This document shows, piece by piece, positions 42,698-51,203 of a stretch of 64,000 nucleotides of DNA. The DNA comes from Runella slithyformis DSM 19594 (lineage in GTDB: Bacteria; Bacteroidota; Bacteroidia; Cytophagales; Spirosomataceae). Within the stretch, counting starts at the first letter, position 1. Each line of letters begins with the position of its first letter. The stretch lies in contig NC_015703.1 in NCBI RefSeq assembly GCF_000218895.1, positions 2,865,001 through 2,929,000 of the forward strand, in the 5' to 3' direction. The translations under genes and the position numbers were made by a program. The notes under the pieces were generated by a model. The model did not search any database and was not told the origin of the DNA. It saw only the letters and a program-made list of their open reading frames with translations.

Positions 42698-43296
42698 TAT
42701 GGTTCAAAAATTTTGCTGACCGATATTTCAAGTCCCGGTAGAATACTTGAAGTAATCACGTCATCTTCAGTATACGGCCTCAGGCCAATGTATTTTCCTT
42801 CATCATTCAGTACATATACGATAATTACGTTGTCGTTGGGTTCGGCCAACCAATATTCACGCACTCCGTTTTCTTCATACACCTGAAATTTATCGCTCAT
42901 TTCTTTTTTTGTATTGCCGGGCGATAAAATCTCTATGATCAGATCGGGGGCTCCGATGCATCCTCGGTCGTCGAGTTTATCTATATCGCAAATAACGCAG
43001 ATATCCGGTTGTACTACGGTATAGATTTGATTGTCTTTGCGTTTTTTTCCTTTCAATGGCGTAAGCCTTACATCAAAAGGCGCGGTATACATTTCGCAAG
43101 ATTTCCCTTCAAGGTAATTGCCGATTGTTAATGATAACTTTCCTGAGATTTTCTGATGCCTTCTGGCGGGCGCGGGCGACATATTGAAGATTTTTCCTTT
43201 GATGAGTTCAATGCGTTCATCAAAGGTCCATTTCAGGTAGTCGGCGTAGGTATAAATGCCGTTTGGGTCTAAATCGGTGAAGCTGAGTGTACTCAT
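42697..43296 (-). CDS. Uma2-family endonuclease inserted in the trp operon
   Basis: The 199-residue protein is a DUF820/Uma2 nuclease: YADYLKWTFDERIELIKGKIF, the PD strand VVQPDICVI (about residue 111), the E-x-x strand DLIIEILSPGNTK (about residue 131) and REYWLAEP. It lies one base after trpD and overlaps trpC by one base, so it is fully embedded in the operon. The biological function of Uma2 proteins is unresolved. It probably invaded the locus but kept the operon in frame for coupling. Confidence 0.88.
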   Translation of the reverse strand: MSTLSFTDLDPNGIYTYADYLKWTFDERIELIKGKIFNMSPAPARRHQKISGKLSLTIGNYLEGKSCEMYTAPFDVRLTPLKGKKRKDNQIYTVVQPDICVICDIDKLDDRGCIGAPDLIIEILSPGNTKKEMSDKFQVYEENGVREYWLAEPNDNVIIVYVLNDEGKYIGLRPYTEDDVITSSILPGLEISVSKIFEP

Positions 43297-43297
43297 A

Positions 43298-44287
43298 TCA
43301 ATCTTCGATTAATTTTTTAAAACACGCCAATGCCCGTTTGCTTTCCAGCGATTCGCGGGCAGCAGCGACGGCATCGGTCAACGAAAGCGCGGGATTGGCG
43401 GCATAAAGCGCCAAGCCGGCATTGGCCAATACCGCCTGTTTTTGGGCAGAAGTGGCTTCGTCGTTCAGTACATTCAGGAAAATTTTGGCGGAATCGGCTA
43501 AAGTATCGCCGCCGGAGAGTTGGGCAGGCGCAAGAACGTCCAGACCGAGATGGATCGGCGACAGAATTTGCTCATTTTGAGCGGTTATTATTTTAAAATC
43601 TCCCGTCAAAGACACTTCATCGTAACCGTCTAATGTGTGAACAATCAAATAATGATGGCCGGAGCCTTGGTAAAGATAGGCATAAAGTCTGGCTAATTCA
43701 AGACTGAAAACCCCTACCAGTTGTTTTTTGGTGAACGAGGGATTGGTCAGCGGGCCCAGCATATTGAAAAAAGTTCGAATGCCGAGTTCTTTCCGGATCG
43801 GGGCAATGTATTTCATGGCCGGATGAAACAGCGGAGCGTGCAGATAGCAGATATTGGCGGTTTCTATTTTACGGGCTAAGTAATCCGCATCATTCGAAAA
43901 TCGGATTCCCAGGTGTTCCAATACGGTAGAAGAGCCAACCAAACTCGAAACGCCGTGGTTGCCGTGCTTGGCAATACGCTGACCCGTACCGGCCACTACA
44001 AACGCCGCCAGGGTGGATATGTTAAAAGTGTCTTTGCCATCGCCGCCCGTACCGCACACATCCATTGCGTCAAAGTTTTGGAGATCAATCGGCAGGCACA
44101 GCTCCAGCATTGCCTCACGAAAGCCCGTAAGTTCGTCAACGGTAATGCCGCGTATGGCAAAAACGGTCAGAAAACTCGCAATTTGGGACGTATTGAATTC
44201 TCCGCGTCCAATGCCCAAAAGGGTTTGATACGCAGTCTCACGGTCGAGGGTTTGGTGGTTCAGCAGGTAGGTTAACGTATTTTTCAT
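43298..44287 (-). CDS. trpD: Anthranilate phosphoribosyltransferase
   Basis: 329 residues from the ATG at 44287, where a longer open frame would overlap hemC. The PRPP loop is DVCGTGGDGKDTFNIST (about residues 80-97), and KHGNHGVSSLVGSSTVLE follows, with NMLGPLTNP near residue 168, all canonical. It transfers phosphoribose to anthranilate. It follows hemC after 20 bases and precedes the inserted Uma2 gene. Confidence 0.95.
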   Translation of the reverse strand: MKNTLTYLLNHQTLDRETAYQTLLGIGRGEFNTSQIASFLTVFAIRGITVDELTGFREAMLELCLPIDLQNFDAMDVCGTGGDGKDTFNISTLAAFVVAGTGQRIAKHGNHGVSSLVGSSTVLEHLGIRFSNDADYLARKIETANICYLHAPLFHPAMKYIAPIRKELGIRTFFNMLGPLTNPSFTKKQLVGVFSLELARLYAYLYQGSGHHYLIVHTLDGYDEVSLTGDFKIITAQNEQILSPIHLGLDVLAPAQLSGGDTLADSAKIFLNVLNDEATSAQKQAVLANAGLALYAANPALSLTDAVAAARESLESKRALACFKKLIED

Positions 44288-44307
44288 GCAGGTATCGAAA
44301 GGGCAAA

Positions 44308-45231
44308 TTAAAGGTTCTGTTTGATGGCCGCCAGGATTTCGGCGGCTCCTTGGGATAAGAGCGTTTCGGCCAGTTGAATGCCGATGTTTTCCGGCGCGGA
44401 AGCCGGACCGCTTTGGGTTTGTTTCAGGATCTGACTTCCGTCCAGACGTACCACACCTCCCTTTAGGGTAACGGTATCGTTTTCCAGGCCCGCCAATCCA
44501 AAGACCGGAACGCTGCACCCTCCCTGCAAACGCCGTAAAAAAGCGCGCTCGGCCAGCAGACAGGTTTCGGTATCGGCGTGATTGAGCAGTGCGCGCAGTT
44601 GGGTGCGTTTCTCTTCATCTAACTGCTGACTGCATTCGATTGCCACGCTTCCCTGCCCGACGGCGGGTGTAAATTCATCCAGGGAAAGATGCTCGGCAAT
44701 CAGGCCGTCATATTCCATGCGGTGGACGCCCGCAAAGGCCAGCAGAATGGCATCGCATTGGCCTTCTTCGAGTTTGCGTAGGCGGGTTTGAAGGTTGCCG
44801 CGCATGTCTACGGTGCGAATGTGCGGGTAAAAATGCTTGAGCATCGCCACGCGTCGCGTTGACGAAGTGCCTACCACAAACGTTTCGCCGCTGCCTAAGG
44901 AAAGACGTTGATTATGACTGACCAAAACATCATTGACACGTTCACGCTCGGTAAAAGCGATGAGTTGCAGGTCGTCGTCGAGTTCGGATTGCAAGTCTTT
45001 GGCGCTGTGAACGGCAATGTCGATGCGCCCGTCGCGGAGCTGGTCTTCCAGTTCCTGCGTAAACACGCCTTTGCTCCCGATCTTGGACAGCGAACGGTCC
45101 AGAATTTGGTCGCCTTTGGTATCAATGAGGACGATTTCGGTCGTAAGTCCTCCTTTTTGTAATATGTTTTCGACATAATACGCCTGCCAAAGGGCTAAGC
45201 GACTGCCGCGCGTTCCGATTTTTATGTGCAT
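44308..45231 (-). CDS. hemC: Porphobilinogen deaminase (hydroxymethylbilane synthase)
   Basis: 307 residues, usual length. The start is IKIGTRGSRLALWQAYYVE; the DPM-cofactor Cys lies in LQGGCSVPVFGLAG (about residue 240); the cofactor and substrate-binding arginines are in SSTRRVAMLKH and RGNLQTRLRKL. It condenses four porphobilinogens into hydroxymethylbilane for haem and siroheme. The placement between xisI and trpD in the trp/heptose stretch is unusual. A link with cobA near the end of the window (siroheme) is functional, not positional. Confidence 0.95.
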   Translation of the reverse strand: MHIKIGTRGSRLALWQAYYVENILQKGGLTTEIVLIDTKGDQILDRSLSKIGSKGVFTQELEDQLRDGRIDIAVHSAKDLQSELDDDLQLIAFTERERVNDVLVSHNQRLSLGSGETFVVGTSSTRRVAMLKHFYPHIRTVDMRGNLQTRLRKLEEGQCDAILLAFAGVHRMEYDGLIAEHLSLDEFTPAVGQGSVAIECSQQLDEEKRTQLRALLNHADTETCLLAERAFLRRLQGGCSVPVFGLAGLENDTVTLKGGVVRLDGSQILKQTQSGPASAPENIGIQLAETLLSQGAAEILAAIKQNL

Positions 45232-45263
45232 TGAAAGAATAAACTTTGAGAAGTTACAGAGAG

Positions 45264-45602
45264 TCAGGCTACTGCATAGCCTGAATAAGGTCGTATAAAC
45301 TCAGGTTGAAATCCCAGGACAATATCATTTTTATCTACGCCTCGTTTAACCAAAGCCTGAGCAACATCATCTTCTGTCCAATTAGCTAATATCCATATTT
45401 TTCCATCCGGTTTTAGTTGGAAATGAAGGAGAATACCCATCCTAAATGTATCTTTATCTGCCCATCCTGTGCGCAATAACTGAAAGTGGCCGTGTTCAAA
45501 ATCCGTCAAAAGATGCTCTTCAATGGTATTTTGCGAGGGTTCATGTACATATTCTTTGAGTAAATCAACCACTGCTTCGCCGTAACGTTTTAGCTTTTCC
45601 AT
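45264..45602 (-). CDS. XisI-like fdxN element excision controlling factor
   Basis: The 112-residue protein matches the XisI family: opening MEKLKRYGEAVVDLLKEYVHEP, then DFEHGHFQLLRTGWADKDTFRMGILLHFQLKPDGKIWILAN, and WTEDDVAQALVKRGVDKNDIVLGFQPEFIRPYSG near the end. In Anabaena XisI acts with XisH to allow excision of an fdxN DNA element; elsewhere the pair is widespread with unknown role. Only a short XisH tail remains upstream. Its ATG lies inside that remnant's last codons with the 13-base overlap usual for XisH-XisI pairs. Confidence 0.85.
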   Translation of the reverse strand: MEKLKRYGEAVVDLLKEYVHEPSQNTIEEHLLTDFEHGHFQLLRTGWADKDTFRMGILLHFQLKPDGKIWILANWTEDDVAQALVKRGVDKNDIVLGFQPEFIRPYSGYAVA

Positions 45603-45652
45603 GACAAAATAGTTTGGGTACTTGCATCATAAACAATCAATCGTATGTGATA
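45590..45652 (-). pseudogene. XisH C-terminal remnant upstream of xisI
   Basis: This frame encodes YHIRLIVYD..ILSWKS and stop. It resembles the XisH C terminus (LIVYD/LIVFD, then ..(I/L)xxW) and overlaps the xisI start by 13 bases, as in intact XisH-XisI pairs. The frame stays open into the 3' end of the rfaE1-type gene but with no XisH-like sequence there. The start, catalytic domain and most of the gene are missing, so it is a deletion remnant. Confidence 0.6.
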
Positions 45653-45657
45653 GGTTT

Positions 45658-46641
45658 CTAGGTTTTCAAACTCTTTCCTGCCTCGGCTTTCAGCGTTTCT
45701 TTATCAATGGGTACTACACCTACGTGTTCACAGACCAAGCCACCGCCCAAGTTGGAAAGTTCGGCAACGATGTTGGGTTCAAGGCCCAGCGCCACGGCAC
45801 AGGCTGCGATGCTGATGACCGTGTCGCCCGCGCCGGATACGTCGGCGATCTCCCGTTCGTGGGCAGGAATGCGGTATTGTCGGTCTAAAAAATCAATGTA
45901 CACGCCCCGTTCCGATAAGGTCACAAAAGCGCCTTTAGCGTTGAGTTCGTAGCGTAGTTTTTTTACCACGGCCCGGAGTTCCTCCTCTTTTTTTACATCA
46001 AACTCCACTTTCAACCCTTCTTTCAGTTCTTTCAGATTGGGCTTGAAAAGCGTCACATTTTGGTAGGCCAAAAAGTTGCGCTTCTTCGGGTCAACGACCG
46101 TCGGAATGCCGTGTATATTAGCAAAATCCGTGATTTCTTTGATCACATTAGGGCATAAAACCCCTTTGTCATAATCCTGAAAAAGCACCACGTGACAGTC
46201 AGGAAGCAATGCCTTGGCTTTGGCGATCAATTGGTCCTGCTCTTCGGGCGTAATGACTTTGTCGGTTTCGGTATCTACCCGCACCACTTGCTGAGATCCC
46301 GCAATGATGCGCTCTTTGATCGTAGTGATGCGGTCGGGACTTTGGAGAATGCCATCGGTCCGCAGGCCGCGTTTTTCCAATTCTCCCAGTAAATTTTTTC
46401 CTTCGGTATCCGGCCCGATCACCGAACAGATAATGGGCTCGGCCCCTAAGGCATGGACATTCAGGATCACATTGCCCGCCCCGCCCAGGCGGTATTCGCG
46501 GCGGTGTGCCACCACGACCGGTACAGGGGCCTCGGGTGATATCCGTTCCACTTTTCCCCATACATAGGCATCCAGCATTACATCGCCGACAATGAGTACG
46601 CGCAGCTGATTAAAAGAATCAAATATTTCGTCAATAGTCAT
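45658..46641 (-). CDS. rfaE1: D-glycero-beta-D-manno-heptose-7-phosphate kinase (RfaE1/HldA)
   Basis: The 327-residue kinase belongs to the PfkB ribokinase family; it has VERISPEAPVPVV and GGAGNVILNVHALGA near the N terminus and the catalytic DVSGAGDTVIS (about residue 270). It corresponds to the kinase half of HldE, without the nucleotidyltransferase domain, as in organisms with a split pathway. It makes heptose-1,7-bisphosphate for LPS core or glycan heptose. It sits between trpG and the xisI remnant, in an unrelated operon; its end coincides with the XisH remnant. Confidence 0.9.
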   Translation of the reverse strand: MTIDEIFDSFNQLRVLIVGDVMLDAYVWGKVERISPEAPVPVVVAHRREYRLGGAGNVILNVHALGAEPIICSVIGPDTEGKNLLGELEKRGLRTDGILQSPDRITTIKERIIAGSQQVVRVDTETDKVITPEEQDQLIAKAKALLPDCHVVLFQDYDKGVLCPNVIKEITDFANIHGIPTVVDPKKRNFLAYQNVTLFKPNLKELKEGLKVEFDVKKEEELRAVVKKLRYELNAKGAFVTLSERGVYIDFLDRQYRIPAHEREIADVSGAGDTVISIAACAVALGLEPNIVAELSNLGGGLVCEHVGVVPIDKETLKAEAGKSLKT

Positions 46642-46713
46642 ACATGAAATGTTGACTGTGGATTTTAGAGATCAGATGCAGTATCCAATGTCTGTTGTCC
46701 AAAGCCTCTTTTA

Positions 46714-47280
46714 CTAAATGGAAAGCCAGTTTTGTAACATCTGTTTGCCGTGCTCGGTCAGCACTGATTCGGGGTGGAATTGTACGCCGCGCACGTCGTA
46801 CGTGTTGTGGTGCAGCGCCATTACTTCGCCCTGCTCATCAACGGCCGTAATGGTCATGGTATCGGGAACGGTTTCGCCGACGACGGTCCAGGAGTGATAA
46901 CGACCCACCTGAAAGGAATTCGGCAGGCCTTTGAATAAGGGTTCTGTAGGATCGGTAACGATGGCTTTGTCGCTGATGCCGTGCAGTACATCGGTCATGT
47001 TGTTCAGCGAAGCACCAAACACTTCCCCAATGCCCTGATGGCCCAGGCAAACGCCCATGATGCTTTTGTTGGGGGCATACGTACGAATCAGCTCCTGCAT
47101 AATGCCCGCTTCCGACGGAATGCCGGGGCCGGGGGAAAGCAGAATCTTATCATACTGAGCTACTTCTTCGAGTGTGATTTTGTCGTTACGGTGTACTTCC
47201 ACCTGATCGTGGAGTTCGCGTAAAATGTACACAAGGTTGTACGTAAACGAATCGTAATTATCGAGAACAAGAATCTTCAT
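46714..47280 (-). CDS. trpG: Anthranilate synthase component II (glutamine amidotransferase)
   Basis: 188 residues from MKILVLDNYDSFTYNLVY, the standard start. The class I amidotransferase triad is visible: Cys in GVCLGHQGIGE (about residue 80), and His/Glu in VQFHPESVLTEHG (about residues 168-171). TrpG supplies ammonia to TrpE. The partner trpE is not in the window. It starts 45 bases after mgsA and is followed by rfaE1 after 72 bases. A dual role for p-aminobenzoate synthase (PabA) is possible. Confidence 0.93.
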   Translation of the reverse strand: MKILVLDNYDSFTYNLVYILRELHDQVEVHRNDKITLEEVAQYDKILLSPGPGIPSEAGIMQELIRTYAPNKSIMGVCLGHQGIGEVFGASLNNMTDVLHGISDKAIVTDPTEPLFKGLPNSFQVGRYHSWTVVGETVPDTMTITAVDEQGEVMALHHNTYDVRGVQFHPESVLTEHGKQMLQNWLSI

Positions 47281-47324
47281 TGCGGATGATATTTCCCGCA
47301 AAACTACCCAATTCTATTTGCACC

Positions 47325-47774
47325 TCAAACCTTCCGTTTCAGATATGCATCATAATCAGGCAAAATGCTCTCGTAGGGCTGATTCATGAGGGGGGATGTC
47401 ATGATAAAATCGGCCGTGGCGCGGTCGCAGGCCATGGGAATATCCCACACAGCCACCAAACGCAGCAGCGCTTTGATATCGGGATCGTGCGGTTGGGCCG
47501 ACATGGGGTCCCAGAAGAAAATCAACACGTCGATCTTTCCTTCGGCGATCATCGAGCCGATTTGCTGATCCCCGCCCAGCGGGCCGCTCAACAGGCAGGT
47601 GACGGGCGTGTCCAGGGCCACCTGTAATAATCTGCCGGTGGTACCGGTAGCGTACAGTTCATGAGAGATCAGTCGCTCTTTATTGACGGACGCCCATTGG
47701 ATCAGGTCGGCCTTTTTGTGGTCATGCGCTACCAGGGCAATGCGTTTGCGGGCGGTAAGGGTGCGATTTGGCAT
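47325..47774 (-). CDS. mgsA: Methylglyoxal synthase
   Basis: 149 residues from MPNRTLTARKRIALVAHDHKK; the preceding in-frame codons lie inside the nadE end region. Catalytic and substrate-binding features are GTTGRLLQ (about residue 47), LSGPLGGDQQIG (about 65) and FFWDPMSAQPHDPD (about 90-103). It converts dihydroxyacetone phosphate to methylglyoxal and phosphate, a bypass under phosphate limitation. It follows nadE after about 65 bases containing a hairpin (47794-47830), and precedes trpG. Confidence 0.93.
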   Translation of the reverse strand: MPNRTLTARKRIALVAHDHKKADLIQWASVNKERLISHELYATGTTGRLLQVALDTPVTCLLSGPLGGDQQIGSMIAEGKIDVLIFFWDPMSAQPHDPDIKALLRLVAVWDIPMACDRATADFIMTSPLMNQPYESILPDYDAYLKRKV

Positions 47775-47793
47775 CTTTGAGAGGTCATTTTGA

Positions 47794-47830
47794 AAACGTT
47801 CAGGACTAACGCACGTCAGCCTGAACGTTT
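47794..47830. other. Hairpin between nadE and mgsA
   Basis: AAACGTTCAGG and CCTGAACGTTT are perfect 11-bp arms around a 15-base loop. No T-run follows on the minus strand. It could be a partial terminator or mRNA processing hairpin downstream of nadE. Confidence 0.4.
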
Positions 47831-47838
47831 GTAAACGA

Positions 47839-49863
47839 TCAAAATCCGATCTTTCCTTTTCGGTTCTTTTGGTTTTTTCCTTCGTAGTAAGCGTTGAGTT
47901 CTTCCAGTTCTTTTTCAAAGCCTCCGGATAAAATGGGAAAACGGCACCACGAACGCGGATCAAGGTTGAGATCGTCTAAATGAAAACCGGGAGCATAGCG
48001 TTCGCGCTTCCACTGATTGCGGCTCCAAAGCCTGAAAAAGCGCTGCACCGAGGTAAACAGTAAGTCACGGGAATAGGTGTCGGCAAAACGTACTTCCATA
48101 AAGCGGAAACAGTCAATCGGCGATTTTTTGTCCCGAATGGCCACCTTTTCGATGGCATCCAACACCTCATACGGCATCAGGTCTTTTTCGTCCGTCTGCA
48201 TTTTATCCTGCGGCCGGAGTTCGGCCGTCGGTTGCAGGTTGTTTACTTTTTTGAGCCCTTCTATTTTGATATTTTTTCCTTTGACATGACAACCGACGGT
48301 TTCGAGCCAAACGAGCCAGTGACGAAGCCAATGCTTGTCAATGCCCGCAATCGGGCTGATACTGCCGGCGGTGTCGCCATCCATGGTACAATAGCCGACT
48401 GCTGCTTCAGAACGATTGGACGTAGCCAACAGCAGGTGTCCGTACAAATTGGTCAACAGCCAAACCCCCGGGGCACGTACCCTCGCCTGAATGTTTTGGA
48501 GGGGCAGGTCGTCCTGCTCCCACGTCAGGTTGCGGCCTATCTGCTGTTCTATTAACCCTTTATAGGATTCAACGAGTCCATTGATATTGATGTTATAAAA
48601 CGTAGAACCGATGGATTCAGCCAGGCTTTGGGCTGATTCCAGCGTGTCGGTCGAGCTGTTTTCGGTTCCCTGATAAATGCTGTGGATCAGGTGTTTAGCG
48701 ATACCTTCTTCGGTGGTTTCCTGTTGAATTTTTTGGATGTAGCCGAGTTTTTGTTTGAATGCGTCCAAACCAATGCTTTCATCGGCCAATCGAATCATCA
48801 AACCGCACAGTGCCACACAGGCGCAGGAATCGGCCCCTCCGGAAAGGGATACGGTGAAGCCCTGCGAGCGCGATTTGCGCAGGTAATCAAACAGCGCCAA
48901 TGCCACCGCCCGCGCAAATTCTTCTTCTTTTAAATAGCCTTCCCGCTCAAAAGGCTCCAGTTCAGCCACTTGATACGCCGGACTCGCTTCGTGCCATTCA
49001 AAGGTATCAACGACTTTCCAATTGCCCGTCGGTAAGGCAGATTTGATCTGGGAATGCGCCAGTCGGGTTAGGTCGGTATCAATGATGGCCAATGTAAGGT
49101 GATAATCATGGTAACCGAAACGCGGACTGGAGGCCAGCAGCGTACCGTTGGAAGCGATCATGGCATCGCCGTCAAAGATGAGGCGTCCCGCTTCGTTGCC
49201 TAACAGGTTGGTATACACATAACTGCAGGAGTAGGAGCGAGAGCCATCGATGACCAAGCGCTCTCGGGTCTGGAATTTATGGAAGGCAAATGGACTGGCG
49301 CTTGGGTTCAAAATAATATCCACGCCTCGATCGAAATGGCTGCGTCCGGGCCGTTGCGCTACCCAGGCGTCTTCGCAGATCTCGAAACCGATTCGAATGC
49401 CCGATACATCAAAGACCAAATCGCCGAAAGGATAGCTGAAGTCTTTTACCTTGACCTCATCGCGCGCATTGGCCGGCCAGCGATGAAACCAGCGATCTTC
49501 GTAAAAAAGACCATTGTTGGGTAAATACTGTTTGGCTACAAAGCCTAAAATACGTTTGTTTACAATCAAACACGCCGTATTGTAAATTTTGCTGTTGAAC
49601 TGCATCGGCAATCCAACCGATACCGAGATTCCTGCCGTATGGGGTACGATCTCATGCAGGCTTTCGATAGCCTGTGCCAGTGTATTGGGGCTAAAAAAAG
49701 CATCTTCGCATCCATAGCCTGTAATACACAGCTCCGGTAGGCATAAAAGGTTGACCTGCTGATGTTTAGCCTCTTCAATGGAGGAAATGATGTGTTGTTT
49801 GTTCTCTTCCCACGCCAGAGGGGTGGTATTGATCGTGCCAGCGGCTACTTTAAGAAGTGGCAT
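47839..49863 (-). CDS. nadE: Glutamine-dependent NAD+ synthetase
   Basis: 674 residues in two domains. The N-terminal nitrilase-type glutaminase (about 1-290) has the Glu, Lys and Cys of the triad in CLPELCITGYG, VAKQYLPNNGLFYED and GFEICEDAWV. The C-terminal synthetase (about 330-640) has the PP-loop SLSGGADSCACV and the NAD-adenylate-binding TSNRSEAAVGYCTMDGD. It aminates nicotinate adenine dinucleotide to NAD+ using glutamine-derived ammonia. The minus-strand promoter at 49887-49917 lies just upstream, and mgsA follows. Confidence 0.95.
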   Translation of the reverse strand: MPLLKVAAGTINTTPLAWEENKQHIISSIEEAKHQQVNLLCLPELCITGYGCEDAFFSPNTLAQAIESLHEIVPHTAGISVSVGLPMQFNSKIYNTACLIVNKRILGFVAKQYLPNNGLFYEDRWFHRWPANARDEVKVKDFSYPFGDLVFDVSGIRIGFEICEDAWVAQRPGRSHFDRGVDIILNPSASPFAFHKFQTRERLVIDGSRSYSCSYVYTNLLGNEAGRLIFDGDAMIASNGTLLASSPRFGYHDYHLTLAIIDTDLTRLAHSQIKSALPTGNWKVVDTFEWHEASPAYQVAELEPFEREGYLKEEEFARAVALALFDYLRKSRSQGFTVSLSGGADSCACVALCGLMIRLADESIGLDAFKQKLGYIQKIQQETTEEGIAKHLIHSIYQGTENSSTDTLESAQSLAESIGSTFYNININGLVESYKGLIEQQIGRNLTWEQDDLPLQNIQARVRAPGVWLLTNLYGHLLLATSNRSEAAVGYCTMDGDTAGSISPIAGIDKHWLRHWLVWLETVGCHVKGKNIKIEGLKKVNNLQPTAELRPQDKMQTDEKDLMPYEVLDAIEKVAIRDKKSPIDCFRFMEVRFADTYSRDLLFTSVQRFFRLWSRNQWKRERYAPGFHLDDLNLDPRSWCRFPILSGGFEKELEELNAYYEGKNQKNRKGKIGF

Positions 49864-49886
49864 GTTAAATAGGTTGTTGATTTTTA

Positions 49887-49917
49887 CAAAAATGGGAGTT
49901 CCGAATGAAAAAGCAAA
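49887..49917 (-). promoter_or_regulatory. Promoter of nadE
   Basis: On the minus strand TTTG (49914-49917) is followed after 19 bases by CATTTTTG (49887-49894), one mismatch from the Bacteroidota -7 consensus. Transcription would start about 15-20 bases before the nadE ATG and may run on into mgsA and trpG. Confidence 0.5.
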
Positions 49918-50018
49918 TCAGTAGTCAATTAAAACGGCATAGTTCAAAAAATCTCGTGCCATTTTTCACGCGTTAGACGTTTTATTGGTATGTAAGTCAC
50001 CAATTGTGGTATATTTTT

Positions 50019-51203
50019 TTAATAATTTTTTGAAATAGGGATACAATCGCAAAATGTTGCAATATCTTCATAGGCTGCCTGAAGGGTTTTTTGCAATTCT
50101 ATGGCGAGTTGGGTTGCCGCTGTTTGTTTCAGCGCGGCTTCTTCGGGCGTAAGTTGACTTAAAAATTGGTTTAATTGGGACGTTAGTTCGCCTGTTTCGT
50201 CAATGTACCAGCCTGCCCGTTGCAATACTGCCCACGTATCGGCTTCTTTGCTCCCACAAAAAAGAATGGCACCGCCGGCACACACCGAACTGACGGCTTT
50301 GGACGGTACCGCAATATGCGTCCATTTGGGGAGTAGACTGACCAAATGAACGTCAATATACGATAATTGACTTCGCGGAACATTTTTCAAAAGGGTAATT
50401 CCTTCTTTGACAGCGGCAACTTTTAATACAGCTTCTGATTTGGTTCCGTATAGGGCTAAAATAAGGTGGTGTTTTTGAGGGTCAAATGCATGAATAAATG
50501 CCAAAAGAAAATCGGAAGAATGGGCATCGCCCAGGTTTCCCGCATACCCAAAATAGATCTTCCCATCTTCTTTGCGCCATTCCGGCGGTGTAGGGTCGCG
50601 GGGTTGGTCAAGCAACACACCGCAGGGTAAAATCGTGGCGGGAAGTGCCCTGCCGTACTTTTTTTGGATATAAACGGCCTGATTGGGTCCCAATGAAAAT
50701 AGATGAGAAGGGGCAAAGCGGTAGGTGATCCAACGAACAAAACGATACACGGGATTGGATTCTTTGATCACACCGTCAGCGACAAAACCTTCCGGAAACA
50801 GATCCATGGACCATAATCCCCAGCGAATTCCGAACAGCGGAAGCAGCCAGGAAGCCCAAAAAGGCAACAGCGGCGGGCTGGTCATGCACAGTACGGGACC
50901 GCGCCGCACCTGCAGGGTTTTAAGCATTAAAAAAAAACCGTCAAAAAAACCGGCCGCCAGTTTCAAAATCCCTTTGTTCCCTTTATAGAGTGTACCGATC
51001 TGGAAGGTTTTGCCGATGGGCAGGCGTATTTGTCCGCCACCCAAGTCACTGCGCCTGACATGAACGATGCGTACGTCAATTCCATGATGCTCAATGAGGT
51101 ATTTGGTGAGGTCCCAGGCCGATTCGCCCGTGATGCCGGGATTGGGCGGGTAGTGCCGATTAACGATAGTGAGGGAAAGGGGCTTTCGGGGTGATGAATT
51201 CAT
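50019..51203 (-). CDS. Glycosyltransferase (GT4-type, WcaI-like)
   Basis: The 394-residue protein is a GT-B glycosyltransferase. It opens LTIVNRHYPPNPGITGESAWDLTKYLIEHHGIDV, with a nucleotide-sugar-binding C-terminal half (KIYFGYAGNLGDAHSSDFLL, and the later LPKWTHIAVPSKAVSSVCAGGAILF with an acceptor-binding Ser/Lys). Members transfer sugars to lipid carriers or polysaccharides on the cytosolic face. The ATG overlaps the upstream redoxin stop by four bases (ATGA), so the two were translationally coupled. The sugar is unknown. Confidence 0.8.
   Translation of the reverse strand: MNSSPRKPLSLTIVNRHYPPNPGITGESAWDLTKYLIEHHGIDVRIVHVRRSDLGGGQIRLPIGKTFQIGTLYKGNKGILKLAAGFFDGFFLMLKTLQVRRGPVLCMTSPPLLPFWASWLLPLFGIRWGLWSMDLFPEGFVADGVIKESNPVYRFVRWITYRFAPSHLFSLGPNQAVYIQKKYGRALPATILPCGVLLDQPRDPTPPEWRKEDGKIYFGYAGNLGDAHSSDFLLAFIHAFDPQKHHLILALYGTKSEAVLKVAAVKEGITLLKNVPRSQLSYIDVHLVSLLPKWTHIAVPSKAVSSVCAGGAILFCGSKEADTWAVLQRAGWYIDETGELTSQLNQFLSQLTPEEAALKQTAATQLAIELQKTLQAAYEDIATFCDCIPISKNY

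Noticed and set aside
43298-44518. An N-terminal extension of TrpD of 77 residues
   Set aside because: It lies within hemC and has low-complexity, non-homologous composition; the ATG at 44287 gives the normal start.
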